A DNA stretch of 64,000 bases from Peromyscus leucopus (lineage: Eukaryota > Chordata > Mammalia > Rodentia > Cricetidae), in NCBI RefSeq assembly GCF_004664715.2, contig NC_051068.1, positions 51,563,453 to 51,627,452 on the forward strand. Direction: 5' to 3'. Position 1 is the first letter of the stretch. Each line of letters opens with the position of its first letter. The notes under the pieces are model-generated. The model had not been told where the DNA came from, searched no databases, and was given only the letters and a program-made list of their open reading frames with translations. Below are positions 1 to 11,600 of the stretch, one piece after another. A program made the translations under genes and the position numbers.

Positions 1-299
1 TAATGCTTACAATATGATATGTCATGACTGGGAAGACACAGTTGCAGGATATGAAGGCCAGATGATTGCATTGCATGAACAGTCTCAAAGCAGACAGTGA
101 ACAAAATGAGTTTAGGCTACAAAATTTCAAGGTCTATCCCCCAGTAATCCACTTCCCACATCCTTCTAATGGTTGTACAATCTTCCTAATTAGAGACACC
201 TCTGGGTACGTACTAAATGTTCAAACACATGAGCCTAAGGTAGATAATTCCAATTCAAACTAAAACACCAACCAAAAAAATAGAAGAGATGTATACAAT
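1..299. other. Unassigned sequence
   Basis: No repeat family, RNA gene or credible exon is recognised here. The only open frame is a 65-codon one without family resemblance. Confidence 0.5.
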
Positions 300-313
300 T
301 TAAAAGTAATTAA

Positions 314-459
314 GCCGGGCGTTGGTGGCGCACGCCTTTAATCCCAGCACTCGGGAGGCAGAGCCAGGCGGATCTATGTGAGTTCGAGGCCAGCCTGGGC
401 TACCAAGTGAGCTCCAGGAAAGGCGCAAAGCTACACAGAGAAACCCTGTCTCGAAAAAC

Positions 460-508
<49 letters not shown>

Positions 509-541
509 AAAATAAATAAATAAATAAATAAATAAATAAAA
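314..541 (+). repeat. B1 SINE, young, with poly(A)/(AAAT)n tail
   Basis: This is a full-length 7SL-derived B1 SINE beginning GCCGGGCGTTGG and reading through the pol III A-box and B-box region (GAGTTCGAGGCC) to the cricetid-type 3' body and a long A tail ending in AAAT repeats. A perfect 14-bp target-site duplication, TTAAAAGTAATTAA, lies at 300-313 and 542-555. The intact CpGs and perfect duplication point to a recent insertion. Confidence 0.97.
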
Positions 542-584
542 TTAAAAGTAATTAAAATGCTTCCCAGTTCATTGGTATTCTAGT

Positions 585-648
585 AATGATCACTAGGGAA
601 TGGAATTAGCCTAGGTGTCCATCAATGATAAAAGGAGAATGAAAATAT

Positions 649-693
<45 letters not shown>

Positions 694-2430
694 CAGTTTC
701 AAAGAAAAATGACGTTATGATATTCACAGATAAATGGATGGAGAAGGAAATGTTCATTCTGAGTGAGGTTAACCCAGAACCAGGAAAACAGACAGCAAAT
801 GTTTTCTCTCATGTGTGGATTCTAGCTTTGAATCTTTAGATATTTGTATTTAAATTGGAGTAGTCATGGAATACAGAGTAATAAGGTTTCAGGGAATGGG
901 AGTCTCAAGTAAAAGGTCATAGAACAGAAGAAAATGGGAGTTAGAAAAGGGTAGATATGGAAGAGGGATGGGGAATGAGGTGAGGAAGGCTGCATAAGGA
1001 AGGATAAATAACACTGATGAACTTGAAATGTAATTTAGAAAGCTACTGCTTCAGAAGTTTCCTAAATATGTATATATTTATATAAAAGGAGTTTAAATTG
1101 AGTAACACTATAATCAATGCTTAGAGACTGTAGGATATTAAATAAAATGCTGAGTACCAAGAATGGTTTACCTCTATTTGAGTTATTGGTCAGTGGGGTC
1201 CCATAATATTACAATCTCTTCCCACTTTTTTTCTATACTCTCCAGAGCTTAATGGTAAATCCCTATTGCTAAAGATACCTCATATTTGTGTCATAGGACA
1301 CAGAGACATCAAGATGGTACTCACCTGGAAACTTCATCCCTACTAGCTAGCCTTCATAGTTCAGGGGTTGCTATACACACTACAAGGACAATCAACAGGT
1401 TTCCATAGCTGTGAACTGCATATGGTATAAAAACCATTAGACTGGTAAGATATTTCTACTGGTACCATAATAGCAGGAGTGTTATGAAAATAATCAACTT
1501 TTTTTTTTTACTTGGAGGGAAATAATGCTCCACAAAATGAAACTCAGGCTTGGTATTGTTAACAAAGCCCAAGACAACTACCCAACACTAGAAATAAACC
1601 AAAACATGCCTGGGTAGGTTATGGCACTAGAGGAGATCCTAAGGCTGTTATTCTGAAAAATGGGCAAGTAATAACAACTGCCACTAGAACTTTTATCTGA
1701 ATATCCACAGATTATAATTTCTTCCATTGTTCACCAGAGAAAACTCTTTTTACAGTATACGGCAACTGATACAGGGGTATATATATAAAGGTAAGCGTGG
1801 ATATGACGAGAGATTGTGTGTGCCCAGTTTTAAGTGAGACAGATATACTATAGCCCCTCACTCCTAGGCTCATAGATCATAGTATAACAGAAGACAGAAT
1901 GACTGCAAGAACCCAAGGTAATGGTTATGTGTTCATTTGAAGCAAAACAATACTTTATAAGACATGACAATGCCATTTGAACACATGAACTCAAGATAGC
2001 TGTGTCTGCTTTCTTGTACAAAACCTGCATAATACCAAACCCAGTCTGAATTCCAGTATGGATGAGGAGGGATTTTTCAGTCACACCCCTAACCAAGTAG
2101 CTATTAATAACTGTTGGCCCATACTGGAGGGAGAATAAGTTATCTTCGGGGTGTAGTGCCTTAGAAGCTACCTATAGTCTGATAGAGGTCCTTACACATA
2201 TGCAAATTCAGGTGGCATTAAATTGACTCAGTGGTTTTTACAAACAACAACAACAACAAAACAAACCTCCCCCCTCCAAAAAAAAAATGCAATGAGGAAG
2301 TTGGGATGGAAAAGTTGTGGAAGAAAGGGGAAGAATTGGAGGAAGAAGGAAAGGGGAAGTAGGTTTGATCAAAATGCATCATATGTGTATAAAATTCCAA
2401 AACCCACAAAAAAGAAAAGAAGACATTAGG
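585..2430 (+). repeat. L1 LINE 3' end (ORF2 C-terminus relic plus 3'UTR), old
   Basis: The left part resembles the end of rodent L1 ORF2 (GTGTCCATCAATGATAAAAGG, GAGTGAGGTTAACCCAGAAC) and the right part resembles an Lx-type 3'UTR ending in a purine-rich block with GATCAAAATGCAT near 2368. The coding part is full of stops and is interrupted by a (TA)n tract. The element is 5'-truncated and degraded. Treating it as one element is an inference from order and orientation. Confidence 0.7.
651..690. repeat. (TA)20 microsatellite
   Basis: Perfect TA dinucleotide run lying inside the ORF2-derived part of the surrounding L1, probably grown from a TA-rich stretch there. Confidence 0.98.
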
Positions 2431-2589
2431 TAACTTCAGAAGAAAATAGCACAAGGAGAGAAGGAGAAAGAATAAAATGGAGGAGGACTCTATAGTCCTT
2501 CCACTTTTATAAAGGCAAAAGAGAAATATCATCTTTTATTAAACTTCAAATTTTGCTTACAACTGCAATAAGCATGACTATGAAACCAT

Positions 2590-3551
2590 GCAATCTATAA
2601 ACCCATGCCCTACTCCAATACACATCTGCCTGCAAACCCAGTAATTTCCTAAGCAAGGAATCTGCCAGCTCCCATTGGACCAAGAGTACTCATTGGACCA
2701 AGAGTGGATCCCTGAGACACAGAATCTGCTAGCTCTCACTGGACCAAGAGAGGCTTTCTGAGACATAGAATCTACCAGCTCTCACTGGACCAAGAGCCCT
2801 GATAAGACCAAGAGGGACTCCCTGAGTCACAAAATCAGCTAGCTTGGATTGGGCCAAGAGCAGCTCCCTGAGATACAGAATCTGCCAGCTCCAATTAGAC
2901 CAAGAGCTAAGATTGGATCCAGTGGGGGCACCCTGAGACACAGACACAATAAGCACAGAGTGGACCAATAGCTGCTCCTCAAACACAGGCACCTCTTGCA
3001 CCTATCAGAGGAAGACATGGGCAGACATTAATGCAAAAATACATACAACAACATAAAGAGTAATATGATGTCACCAGAAACTAGCCCTCCTCCAACACCA
3101 AGACCTGAACATCACAATGTAGAAAAAGCAGAGGAAAGTGACTTTAAAAACAGCTTCATGAAGATGCTAGAGGCATTTAAAGAAAAAAATGAAAAATTCC
3201 CTTAAAGAAACTGAGGAAAAGACAAACAGAAAATTGGAAGAGATCAATAAATCCCTTAAAGAAAGCCAAGAAAACCATGAAAAAAAAACAATTAAACATG
3301 TGAAGGAAACAGTTCAAGATCTGAAAAATTGAAATAAAAACAATTAAGAAGACACAAACAGAGAGAATGCTGGAAATAAAAAATCTGAGTAAATGAACAA
3401 GAAACACAGAGGCAAACATAACTAACAGAATACAAGAGATGGAAGACAAAATCTCTAGTGTAGGGGATAAAATAGAAGAAATAGATTTGTCAAAGAAAAC
3501 ACCAAAGCCAAAAAAGTCTTAACACAAAACGTCCAGGAAATCTGCAACACC

Positions 3552-3552
<1 letters not shown>
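2590..3552 (+). repeat. L1 LINE 5'UTR tandem array plus ORF1 N-terminal relic
   Basis: Positions 2658-2930 hold tandem copies of a motif built on GAATCTGCCAGCTC...GGACCAAGAG, as expected of a monomer-type rodent L1 promoter/5'UTR. Downstream, 3070-3550 resembles the start of L1 ORF1 (proline-rich leader, then a lysine/glutamate-rich coiled-coil region) but carries several stops in the sense frame. The remnant ends at a GATA microsatellite. It lacks everything 3' of the ORF1 N-terminus and is a decayed fragment. Confidence 0.65.
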
Positions 3553-3604
<52 letters not shown>

Positions 3605-3619
3605 CAGATAGACAGATAG
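3553..3619. repeat. (GATA)n microsatellite with GACA variants at the end
   Basis: About 16 tetranucleotide units, the last few alternating GATA and GACA. It marks the 3' break of the adjacent L1 ORF1 relic. Confidence 0.97.
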
Positions 3620-3639
3620 TATGATTATATGATACTAAT

Positions 3640-4010
3640 ATCAGTTGTCAATTTAATAAAATCTAGTATTCATTTGGGAGATTGGTCTCTGGGTATGCCT
3701 AAAGGGAATTATCTCTATGTTCATTTTAGTTGTAGTAGACCCTTCCCTGGACAAAGTATTCTGGGCTGTATAAAAGGTAGGAAACAAGCTGAGAACTAGC
3801 CTATGTCTATTCCTTTATTCTCTTTATTTTTGATTGCAGACATAACAGTCCAAAGACTTCAAGCTCCCAAGGCCTTAACTTCCATGCTTTTATGGACAGC
3901 AAATTGATTTGTGAGCTACACTAAACACTTTCTGCCTTAAGTTGCTTTTTTTTTCAGGACATTTTATCACAGTGACAGAAGAAAAAATGAAGAAATACTT
4001 TAATAGACAG
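3640..4010 (+). repeat. Rodent interspersed repeat, possibly a hAT-type DNA transposon fossil
   Basis: The segment resembles a common rodent repeat that begins with a GTCAACTTGACAC-like end and finishes with a TTTATCACAGTGACAGAA-like end. A second copy in the same orientation is at 38,485-38,760. Family assignment (URR1-like) is tentative because no consensus could be aligned. Confidence 0.4.
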
Positions 4011-4235
4011 TCTGGATGCCATTACCAGTTTAACAGAAATAGAGAGAGAAGAGTTGTATATAAACCTATGTCATGTTGTGATTACTTAAATCAGAATGTC
4101 ATGTAGTAGACTAGCAATAATAGGATGGGGATGATGAACGGGAAAATAAAAGTTTTAGATAGAAATACTCACCTGTACAATTTATTATTTGAACTTTTAA
4201 AAATTCTGATTCCTACAAATCATGTACTAGAGATC

Positions 4236-4575
4236 TGTAGCTGGAGTTTTCTCCAGTCCTGCCTGGCCCATGGTTAGGACAAATCTCTCTCACTCACCAG
4301 TCCCGCAGCCACTCAGACCCAACCAAAAACTACATAGAGACTTATATTGCTTACAAACTGTATGGCCATGGCAGGCTTCTTGCTATCTAGTTCTTCTAAC
4401 TTATATTAACCCATTTCTATTAATCTATAAGTTGCCAAATGGCTTGTGGCTTACCAATATCTCCTGATTCAGCCTTCCTATTCCCAGCATTCTTTTCTCT
4501 GCTTGTCCCACCTATACTTCCTGTCTGGCTACTGACCAATCAGCATTTCATTTATACAGAGCGATATCCACAGCA
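4236..4575 (+). repeat. Solo LTR, family LTR-A, 340 bp
   Basis: The element starts TGTAGCTGGAG and ends CCACAGCA, so it has the TG...CA ends of a retroviral LTR. Perfect 6-bp direct repeats GAGATC flank it at 4230-4235 and 4576-4581, the duplication size typical of class II (ERVK-type) integration. A CCAAT-like box (GACCAATCAGC) lies near its 3' side. Related copies are at 4620, 22,679 (minus), 39,802 and 46,373 (minus). No internal region remains, so it is a solo LTR. Confidence 0.85.
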
Positions 4576-4619
4576 GAGATCTATAAAGTAATAAGGGTAA
4601 GCAAAACATAGATATTCAG

Positions 4620-5032
4620 TGTAGCTAAAGGTTTTCTCCTGTGTGCCCCCCATGGCCCACAGTCAGGACAAATCTCTCTCACCTGCTGGTCCCTCAGCCA
4701 CTCAGACCTAAGTAAACACACAGAGGCTTATATTATTTACAAACTGTATGGCCATAAACTCAAGCTCATTACTGAGTAGCTTTTACACTTAAATTAACCC
4801 ATAATTCTTATTTATGTTTAGCCATGTGGCTTGTTACCTTCTCTCAGTTCTGCCTTGTCATCTTTCTTCCTCTGTGTCTGTCTGGCAATTCCTTACTCAG
4901 CCTTCTTCCCAGAATTCTCCTTGTCTGCTTATCCCACCTATATTTCCTGCCTGGCTACTGGCCAATCAGCATTTTATTTATCAACCAATCCAAGCAACAC
5001 ATTCACAGCATGCCGAGTGACATCAGTCATCA
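4620..5032 (+). repeat. Solo LTR, family LTR-A, 413 bp
   Basis: Same family and orientation as the LTR ending 45 bp upstream. It starts TGTAGCTAAAGG and ends at CATCA. The flanks ATTCAG (4614-4619) and ATTTAG (5033-5038) match at 5 of 6 bases, consistent with an aged target duplication. The separate duplications show that the two neighbouring LTRs are independent insertions rather than one provirus. Confidence 0.8.
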
Positions 5033-5038
5033 ATTTAG

Positions 5039-5968
5039 AAATACCAAAAATGAATTTAAAGGAAGTAATTTTAAATACACAAAATTTGTATGCTAGCTAA
5101 TCTAGGTTACATTCTATTTTTCATTGAATTTACTACTAATATTAATAAGGGAAATGAAATTGTAACCTGAAAAAGAATGTAAAAGAATTATTTAATCTAT
5201 AGCTTTCTCCACCATATGTCTTAGAGAATCTATGTTAAACATAGAATAATAGAGCTCAGAAAAGTGATGAGAGACAAAATTTTAAAATTTAACTGTTATT
5301 ATCAGCTGACATTCAATGGGTGGAGCATAGGAAACTGAAAACTTGAATTATAACATGCTGCCTTACCTTTAAACACCACTCTGCATGTGTCTGTCTTGCA
5401 TACAGGAGCTAGGTATATGAACACAACATTTGGTTATACTTAAATGCTGTTTGAGAGATAACATAAATATTTCCCTTCCCCAAATGAAATGGTGAATTCC
5501 TGAAGCAAACTATAGATAAAGGAGAATTATTAAATGACCCCAATTTAATAAAAGTAGATGAACACTGGGAAATCATGCCCTACAATAAGGCTTCAAGCCC
5601 AGTTGTAGGAGATTGCGTCAATTCTAGAAAAGAGAGTCAAATGTGGTCTCTCTGTTCCTGTGGGAACTTACTCTAAATTGCGACAGGTCTATTTTGTGCC
5701 CCCAAGTCAGGTAAGACCTGCCCACTGAGATACCTAGTGGAAGGTGAAAAGAATTTGGCCTAGGCAATGGAAGTAACTTGACAAGAAAGGCATGATGAGA
5801 ACAAGCATTGTTACATTTTTTTCCCTTTGGAAAGAAGATATAAATATATTAGATTGTGAAGGCTATTTTCTTTTCAAATGCCTAAGCACACAATTTTAGA
5901 GCAGACTGTTTGCAAAAAGTAAGTAACTAATTGACTGACTTGTATTACAATAAAACATTTACCTGTAA
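5039..5968. other. Unassigned AT-rich sequence
   Basis: No recognisable repeat, exon or RNA gene is seen; only short chance frames occur. Confidence 0.5.
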
Positions 5969-6116
5969 GGCCAGCTGGTGGTGGCACATGCCTTTAATCC
6001 CAGCAATCAGGAGGCAGAGACAGGTGGATATTTCTGTGTTCAAGGCTAGACTAGTCTACAGAGCAATATCCAGGAAAGATTCCAAAGCTACAGAAAAACC
6101 CTGTCTCGAAAAACCA
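5969..6116 (+). repeat. B1 SINE, diverged
   Basis: Recognisable B1 body (CCTTTAATCCCAGCA, GGAGGCAGAGACAGGTGG, then ACCCTGTCTCGAAAAACCA). Several substitutions in the B-box region indicate an older copy than those at 314 or 29,842. Confidence 0.93.
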
Positions 6117-6180
6117 ATATATATACCTATAAATCTTAGAATGTAAATTTCATATTATTTTCATGTCATGAGATATGATT

Positions 6181-6395
6181 GTCTTAGCTAGAGTTTCTAG
6201 TGCTGTGAAGAGACATCATGATAATGGCAACATTTATAAAAGGAAACATTTACTATGACTTGAATGATCAAAGGATGGATGATATAATCCATACCTGAAG
6301 ATAACTAAGATCTGAACTTTGGGAGGAAGCCAGTCTGATCACTGTGTAGAAAGAAAGGTTACTACACAGAGGACAAACATGTATATTATAAACTG
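6181..6395 (+). repeat. Rodent interspersed repeat, possibly a hAT-type DNA transposon fossil
   Basis: Begins with a TGTCTTAGCTAGAGTTTCTA-like terminal motif and continues GTGAAGAGACATCATGA, like a widespread rodent repeat with inverted-repeat ends. A related copy is at 51,318. Family name uncertain. Confidence 0.4.
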
Positions 6396-6804
6396 CTCAA
6401 ATGATTAAAGAAATAATTTCTTTCTTCATTTTACATAGATAAATTTGTATAGGCAGGTTTTTATACCAAAGCCCAAAAATTTGTATGTGAGTACTTCAAA
6501 AACTGGAAAAATTGGAAAAAATAAAAGAAACACAATTCTTCAAAGGACTGTTCTGAACTAATTGTGCTTTTTCTCCACAGTGTCGGAATTACTGCACAAA
6601 CTCTCATAGAAATACATGAACTGTCTTTTCACAATAGCAGAATTTTTGTGAGAGACGTATAGAGGCATATTTATATAAAAAATTACTCTTATTTTAAAAG
6701 TATATTTCATTTGATAATAGATATAAGAAATACTCCAATTGACTTTATTAATTTAAAAAAAATAAATTGAAGTATAACCTTATTTCTTTTTTATTCATTT
6801 TGGG
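6396..6804. other. Unassigned AT-rich sequence
   Basis: Nothing recognised. Confidence 0.45.
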
Positions 6805-7378
6805 AGGTGATAAGAGCTGAAGTCATGTCATCAGAGAGCTTTCCTCCAGTGACTGATGAAAACAGATACAGAGATCCACAGCAAAGCACTGGGCAAAGGT
6901 GATTCCTTTTGAAGAAAGGGAGGAGGGATTGTACAAGCCAAGGGTGTCAAGGTCATCACCAGGGAACCCACAAAAACAACTAAGCCGGGCTTATAGGAGA
7001 GCGCTAGGGAGACCACATGGAACTGACCTAGACCCGTTCTCCACCTGTGTGCCACAGTTTTGTAGCTTGATCTTCTTGTGGAACTCCTAGTAGTGGAAGC
7101 AGGGCCTGTCCCTAACACTTGGGCTGGCTTCTGAGAACCTATGGTCCATGCTGGGTTGCCTCACCCAGCCTTAATACAAGGGGAGGAACTCAGTCCTACC
7201 TCAACTTGATATGCCATACTTCTTTAACACCTATGGGAGGTCTGCCCTGTTCTGAAGAGAAACAGAGGAGGAGGAGTGAATTGGAGGGTGGGGTGGAGAG
7301 GGAATGGGAGAAGAGGAAGAAGGGCAAACTGCAGCTGGGATATAAAATAAATGAGAGAATTTAATTAAAAAAATAAAA
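6805..7378 (+). repeat. L1 LINE 3'UTR fragment
   Basis: Shows the ordered landmarks of a rodent L1 3'UTR: CAGAGATCCACAGCAAAGCAC, GGAGGGATTGTACAAG, CCTGTCCCTAACACTTGGG, CTCAACTTGATATGCCATA, then a GA-rich block and an A-rich tail at 7365-7380. It is 5'-truncated and has no coding part. Confidence 0.85.
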
Positions 7379-7420
7379 AACTTGTAGCTAGGGACTATGG
7401 TAAATATATGCCAAGCAAGT

Positions 7421-7502
7421 TCTATACTCCTTGACTAAAGTGAAGTTATCATTTCCATCCCCCTTTCCCTTTTTATATCCTCTATTTTGACATTTACTTT
7501 CC
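7421..7502. repeat. 82-bp local duplicate, copy 1
   Basis: Starts TCTATACTCCTTGACTAAAG and ends GACATTTACTTT. It matches 8131-8212 in direct orientation with three substitutions and one single-base gap. It matches no family I recognise. Confidence 0.9.
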
Positions 7503-7610
7503 TTTTTGATAATTTTTTTAACCTTAAAAGGAGTTAATTCCATGAGCATATTGCTACAACTGACAATCCAAAGATTTATGATTTTATTGCATGTTAAAAA
7601 GAAAATATTG

Positions 7611-7770
7611 TAGCCAGGTGTGGTGGCACACACCTTTATTCCTACCACTCAAGAGGAAGAGGCAGGCGGATCACTGTGAGTTTGACTCCAGCCTGGTCTT
7701 CAAAGTGAGTTCTAGGACAGCCAGGACTGTTATACAGAAAATCACTGTTTTGAAACAAAAGAAAACAAAC
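7611..7770 (+). repeat. B1 SINE, diverged
   Basis: B1 body starting GTAGCCAGGTGTGGTGGCAC with pol III A-box and a recognisable 3' part ending in an A-rich tail. It lies between the two copies of the 82-bp duplication. Confidence 0.9.
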
Positions 7771-8130
7771 AAAAATATTGTACTACAGAGCACATTTGAT
7801 TGCCCATCATTATGTTAGTTTTAGTGAAATAAAATTCTATAAGGTTCTGTACAAAATATCATATTCCATGTACATTTATAAATAAAACCCTGTACTTATA
7901 TGATGTTTGACTACATCTCATGCATTTTTCAAAAGGATCTCTAATTTATTTTAAATTATACTCCTCTCTGAAGTTTAGAGAAAAATTCCTGATACAATGA
8001 TTTTTCTTCCTTATTTTCTGCTCAATTTCACTAAGAATTAACTATAAGATATATTAATATTTTTGTTTTTGTCTGCATGGAGATTTTTACAACTTTTTAA
8101 CTCCTTGAACAGTATATGTTTATATCATCA

Positions 8131-8212
8131 TCTATACTCCTTGACTAAAGCGAAGTTATCATTCTCCATCCCCCTTTCCCTTTTTATATCCTTTATTTTG
8201 ACATTTACTTTT
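8131..8212. repeat. 82-bp local duplicate, copy 2
   Basis: Direct repeat of 7421-7502, 710 bp away; flanking sequences on both sides differ from those of copy 1. Confidence 0.9.
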
Positions 8213-8214
8213 TA

Positions 8215-8440
8215 ATGCATCTTGCTACTTTTGTAAAAGAGCACTCAAATCAAGCTGGTCCAACTGTAAGTAAGTTGAGCCTGCAGGGAATCCAGTGCTT
8301 TCTTCTGGTTTCTGTAAATCTGTCTACAAGCAAGCACACAAGCATGAGCATACACACACACACAGACACACACACACACACACACACAAACTCACACATA
8401 TAACTAAATAAATAATAAAATAATTTTTTAAAGTACTTGT
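8215..8440 (+). repeat. B2/B3-type SINE, degraded, with (AC)n tract
   Basis: Contains the B2/B3-like phrase CAGTGCTTTCTTCTGGTTTCTG followed by an AC-rich stretch (8352-8400) and an (AATA)n-like tail. The 5' tRNA-like part is poorly preserved. Confidence 0.55.
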
Positions 8441-9785
8441 TTTGAAATTTAAAAGGAACACTTGTAAATAAAAATTAAAACAAAGGAATCTAAAATCCAA
8501 ACAGAGGTATAATTACTTCAGAATCTTTATTCAAAGTTAACATAATAGGTAGGACTACGGTCCAATTAACATTTGTTTTGTTTTCAGAAATTTGATAATA
8601 CTGTATTGTTATTATATTTAGCAATAAATTCCATCAATGTTTTTGATGCAAAACTAAAAATTCTCAAATTTTCATATTTTAAGATTTCTTGTAACAAGAA
8701 AATGAGAATTAATTGCTTTTAGAAGTTTGGGTTTTGGAAAACACAAATGTCCCCATATTACACTATAAAGTAACTGTCCTGAAATATAAAGATATTTATT
8801 TCTTTGAAAATATGTTTTATTTTTAACTTATAAAATATTATCATAACTCTATTATAAGTTTGTCTAATTTATTGAAAATTATTATGTAATTCATTATAAT
8901 TTTATGCATGAATATATTATGTATGAGTTAGAGGTTTTATATCCAATTAACTTTAACTAATTACATAAATGGAGATATTAATATTTATAACAAGTTGCAC
9001 TATAATTTTCAATAACAATTTTGTTTTTTGATACATTTTGATTATGTTATTTAATAATAACAGATAATATTTCATCATATATTATCTAGAATCCATAAAT
9101 TTCTATTAATTTTTATTTAATTTTCTTAAATGTAATGATAAGTATTGTATACTGGTATATACTCATGGAAACACTAAGAATGTTGAGTGACTCCATGAAA
9201 ATGTTCTGCTGTCCTTGACTTTAAGTTCTTAAAATGTGAGTTAGCCCCCTTTATTATCAAGTGCTGTCTCCACAACATATCACATGGTGATTTTCTACCC
9301 AGATGACCTAGCAATTGTTGCAAACACAATTATGGTATCCTATTAGTATTCTATTGCTTTATATTTCTCCCTTTAAATTTCTGGGTGGAATTATGGCCTA
9401 TCAGAATCAGTCTTGGTACTAATCTGTGTTATCATGGAGGAAAATATCAAATCATTAAAGTAGGAAAATGTCTTATATCCTCAAATGTTGAATTATATAT
9501 AATTGATGAAGATACATAAATTTTAAATACCATTCTTGGACTTTGCTGGATTCTTCCTTTCAGAAAAATATAGTCATTTGTAGTTCATTTTTTTTTTTTT
9601 TTTTTTTTTAAGAAATCACTGATCACGAGTCCTCCAAGGGGTTGATGGCAGTGCTCCTTTTCGGTTCCTTTGCTCATCATAACAACTTTTGTGTGTTACT
9701 TCAACATTCAGTAATAGGTATTCTTCCTCTTTGTTTCTGTAAAACCTATTTTGGTAATGAACTGAAACATGCCAGGAATATTTAA
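8441..9785. other. Unassigned AT-rich sequence
   Basis: Long AT-rich stretch with a poly(T) run near 9590-9611. No gene or family recognised. Confidence 0.45.
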
Positions 9786-9829
9786 TAAGTCCTAATTTTC
9801 TCTTTTCCCTTTTATTTGAAACAGGTTAC

Positions 9830-11165
9830 TTTCACATATGCTATATTCTAATTACAGTCTCCCTTCCTGTCCTCCTGACAGTTCCTCCCGCCCTCTGTTC
9901 CCATCTGTATCCACTCCCTTTCTGTCTCTCATTAGAATAAAACAGGCTTTTAAGAGATAACAACAAAACATAACAAAATAAAATATAAGATAAAGCAAAA
10001 CCCACCTCATTTAAATTGGACAAGTCAAACCAACAAAAGGAAAAGATCCCCAGGAGAAGGCACAAGAATCAGATACCCACTCATTCATACAATGAAGAGT
10101 CTCATAAAAACACTAAACTGAAATCTATTATACATATACAGAAGACATGATTCCCTGTATTTTCTGCTTTAGTCTATGTGAGTTCATATGCACACAGTTG
10201 ATTGAGAGGCCTTGTTCTCTTGGATTCCTCCATCCCCTCTGGCTTTTATATTCTGCCCACCTTCTCTTCTACTGGGTTTCCAGATCTCTGATGGGATGTA
10301 TTTGATGGAGAATCTCTTTTAGAGCTGTGTGTTCCAAGGTGTGGAATGTAATGCCTGGCTAATGATCTCTGTATTTGTCCCCATCTGCTGCAGCAGGAAG
10401 CTTTTTGGATGAATGTTGGATATGGCACTGATCTATGAGTATACAGAATATCATTAGGATTCATTTTATCAATACTTTTTTTTAGAACAGTGTTATTTGA
10501 TTTTCCCCTAAGTCTTTGGGTGGTCTATCTAGTCTCTGCTTCTTGGTCCCCCAAAGAGCATCAGGTGTGGGTTCCATTTCATGGAGTGTGGCTTATGTCA
10601 TATAAGACATTGATTGATTACACACACAAGCTTTGTGTTACCATTGCTTGAGCATATTTTGCTTCCAGGACAGCACTGTAGATTAATGTTGTTTTGCTTG
10701 GTTTGGTGTTCCTCTTTCATTTTGGGTATCCTGAAGAGTCCTTCTGATACCAAAGACACTAGAACATAGGTGCAAAAGTCCTAAGCAGGCACCAGCTAGA
10801 CCTCTTTATGTTCAATTAGTTGTTTGGGTATTGTCCTCACCAATTCACCTCCCCGCCATCGGTTTGTGAAATCAACCTACTGTCTTGGCAACAATCTGTG
10901 TTATTTGGGAATTGCCATGGGACACTTTTGGCCAACAAGTCAATTACAGCCCTAGTACTGTAAACTTTGCTGAGAAGAGATGACCAGTTGGGACTCTGCC
11001 TTCCTCAGCTTTTGAAGACTTCATTAGAATCATTTTCATATATTTTAGGAAGTTTCCATGTGAAAACTGGGTTTTCATATCATCCCTCAAGTGCCCCTCA
11101 ATTCTAGTAGTCTCTCCCTGTATTCCCTTTCTCAACCACATCTCACCTTCCCCTCCCCACCTGAT
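9830..11165 (-). repeat. L1 LINE 3'UTR, Lx-like, about 1.3 kb
   Basis: On the minus strand this matches a high-copy rodent L1 3'UTR whose terminal part also occurs in plus orientation at 53,075-53,640 (shared landmarks include the run reading GAGAGACAGAAAGGGAGTGG in sense). It carries no ORF2 sequence. The L1 3' end is at low coordinates. Confidence 0.7.
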
Positions 11166-11259
11166 AGTCACCTGACTTTTAAATTATTTCTTTTGTTTTT
11201 TAAAGATTATAATACAATTGCTTACTTTAATATCAAATAATTACTTCTCCTATCATCTA

Positions 11260-11479
11260 TCTGCAAATGTTTTATCTTTTGACTCTCTTATCAAATAATA
11301 CACAACCATCAGCTTTTAGTCTGTCTACTGAATTATCCCTAGCCTCTTCTGATGTACAATATTTGTATTCCTTCAGTTCTATATTTGTTTGTAGTTTGCT
11401 ATGTCTATTTAAAATAGTGGGTGTACTTTTATAAATGGATATTCTGGTGAATTGAGTGAGAATGGCCACCATAGCCTCC
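11260..11479. other. Unassigned sequence
   Basis: Nothing recognised beyond a possible weak L1 3' end at its left edge. Confidence 0.35.
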
Positions 11480-11600
11480 ATTATTTGAATGTCTGTTCTT
11501 GTTGGTTGATTGTTTGGGAAAGATTAGGAGGTGGGACCTTATTGAAATACACAAGTCACAGGGCTTTGAGTTTTCTTTCATTTTTGTGATAAAGAGAATC
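11480..11600 (+). repeat. Rodent interspersed repeat fragment
   Basis: Phrase GTTTGGGAAAGATTAGGAGG followed by GGGCTTTGAGTTTTC matches the 5' half of the same repeat whose 3' half is at 14,485-14,735. Family tentative. Confidence 0.4.
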
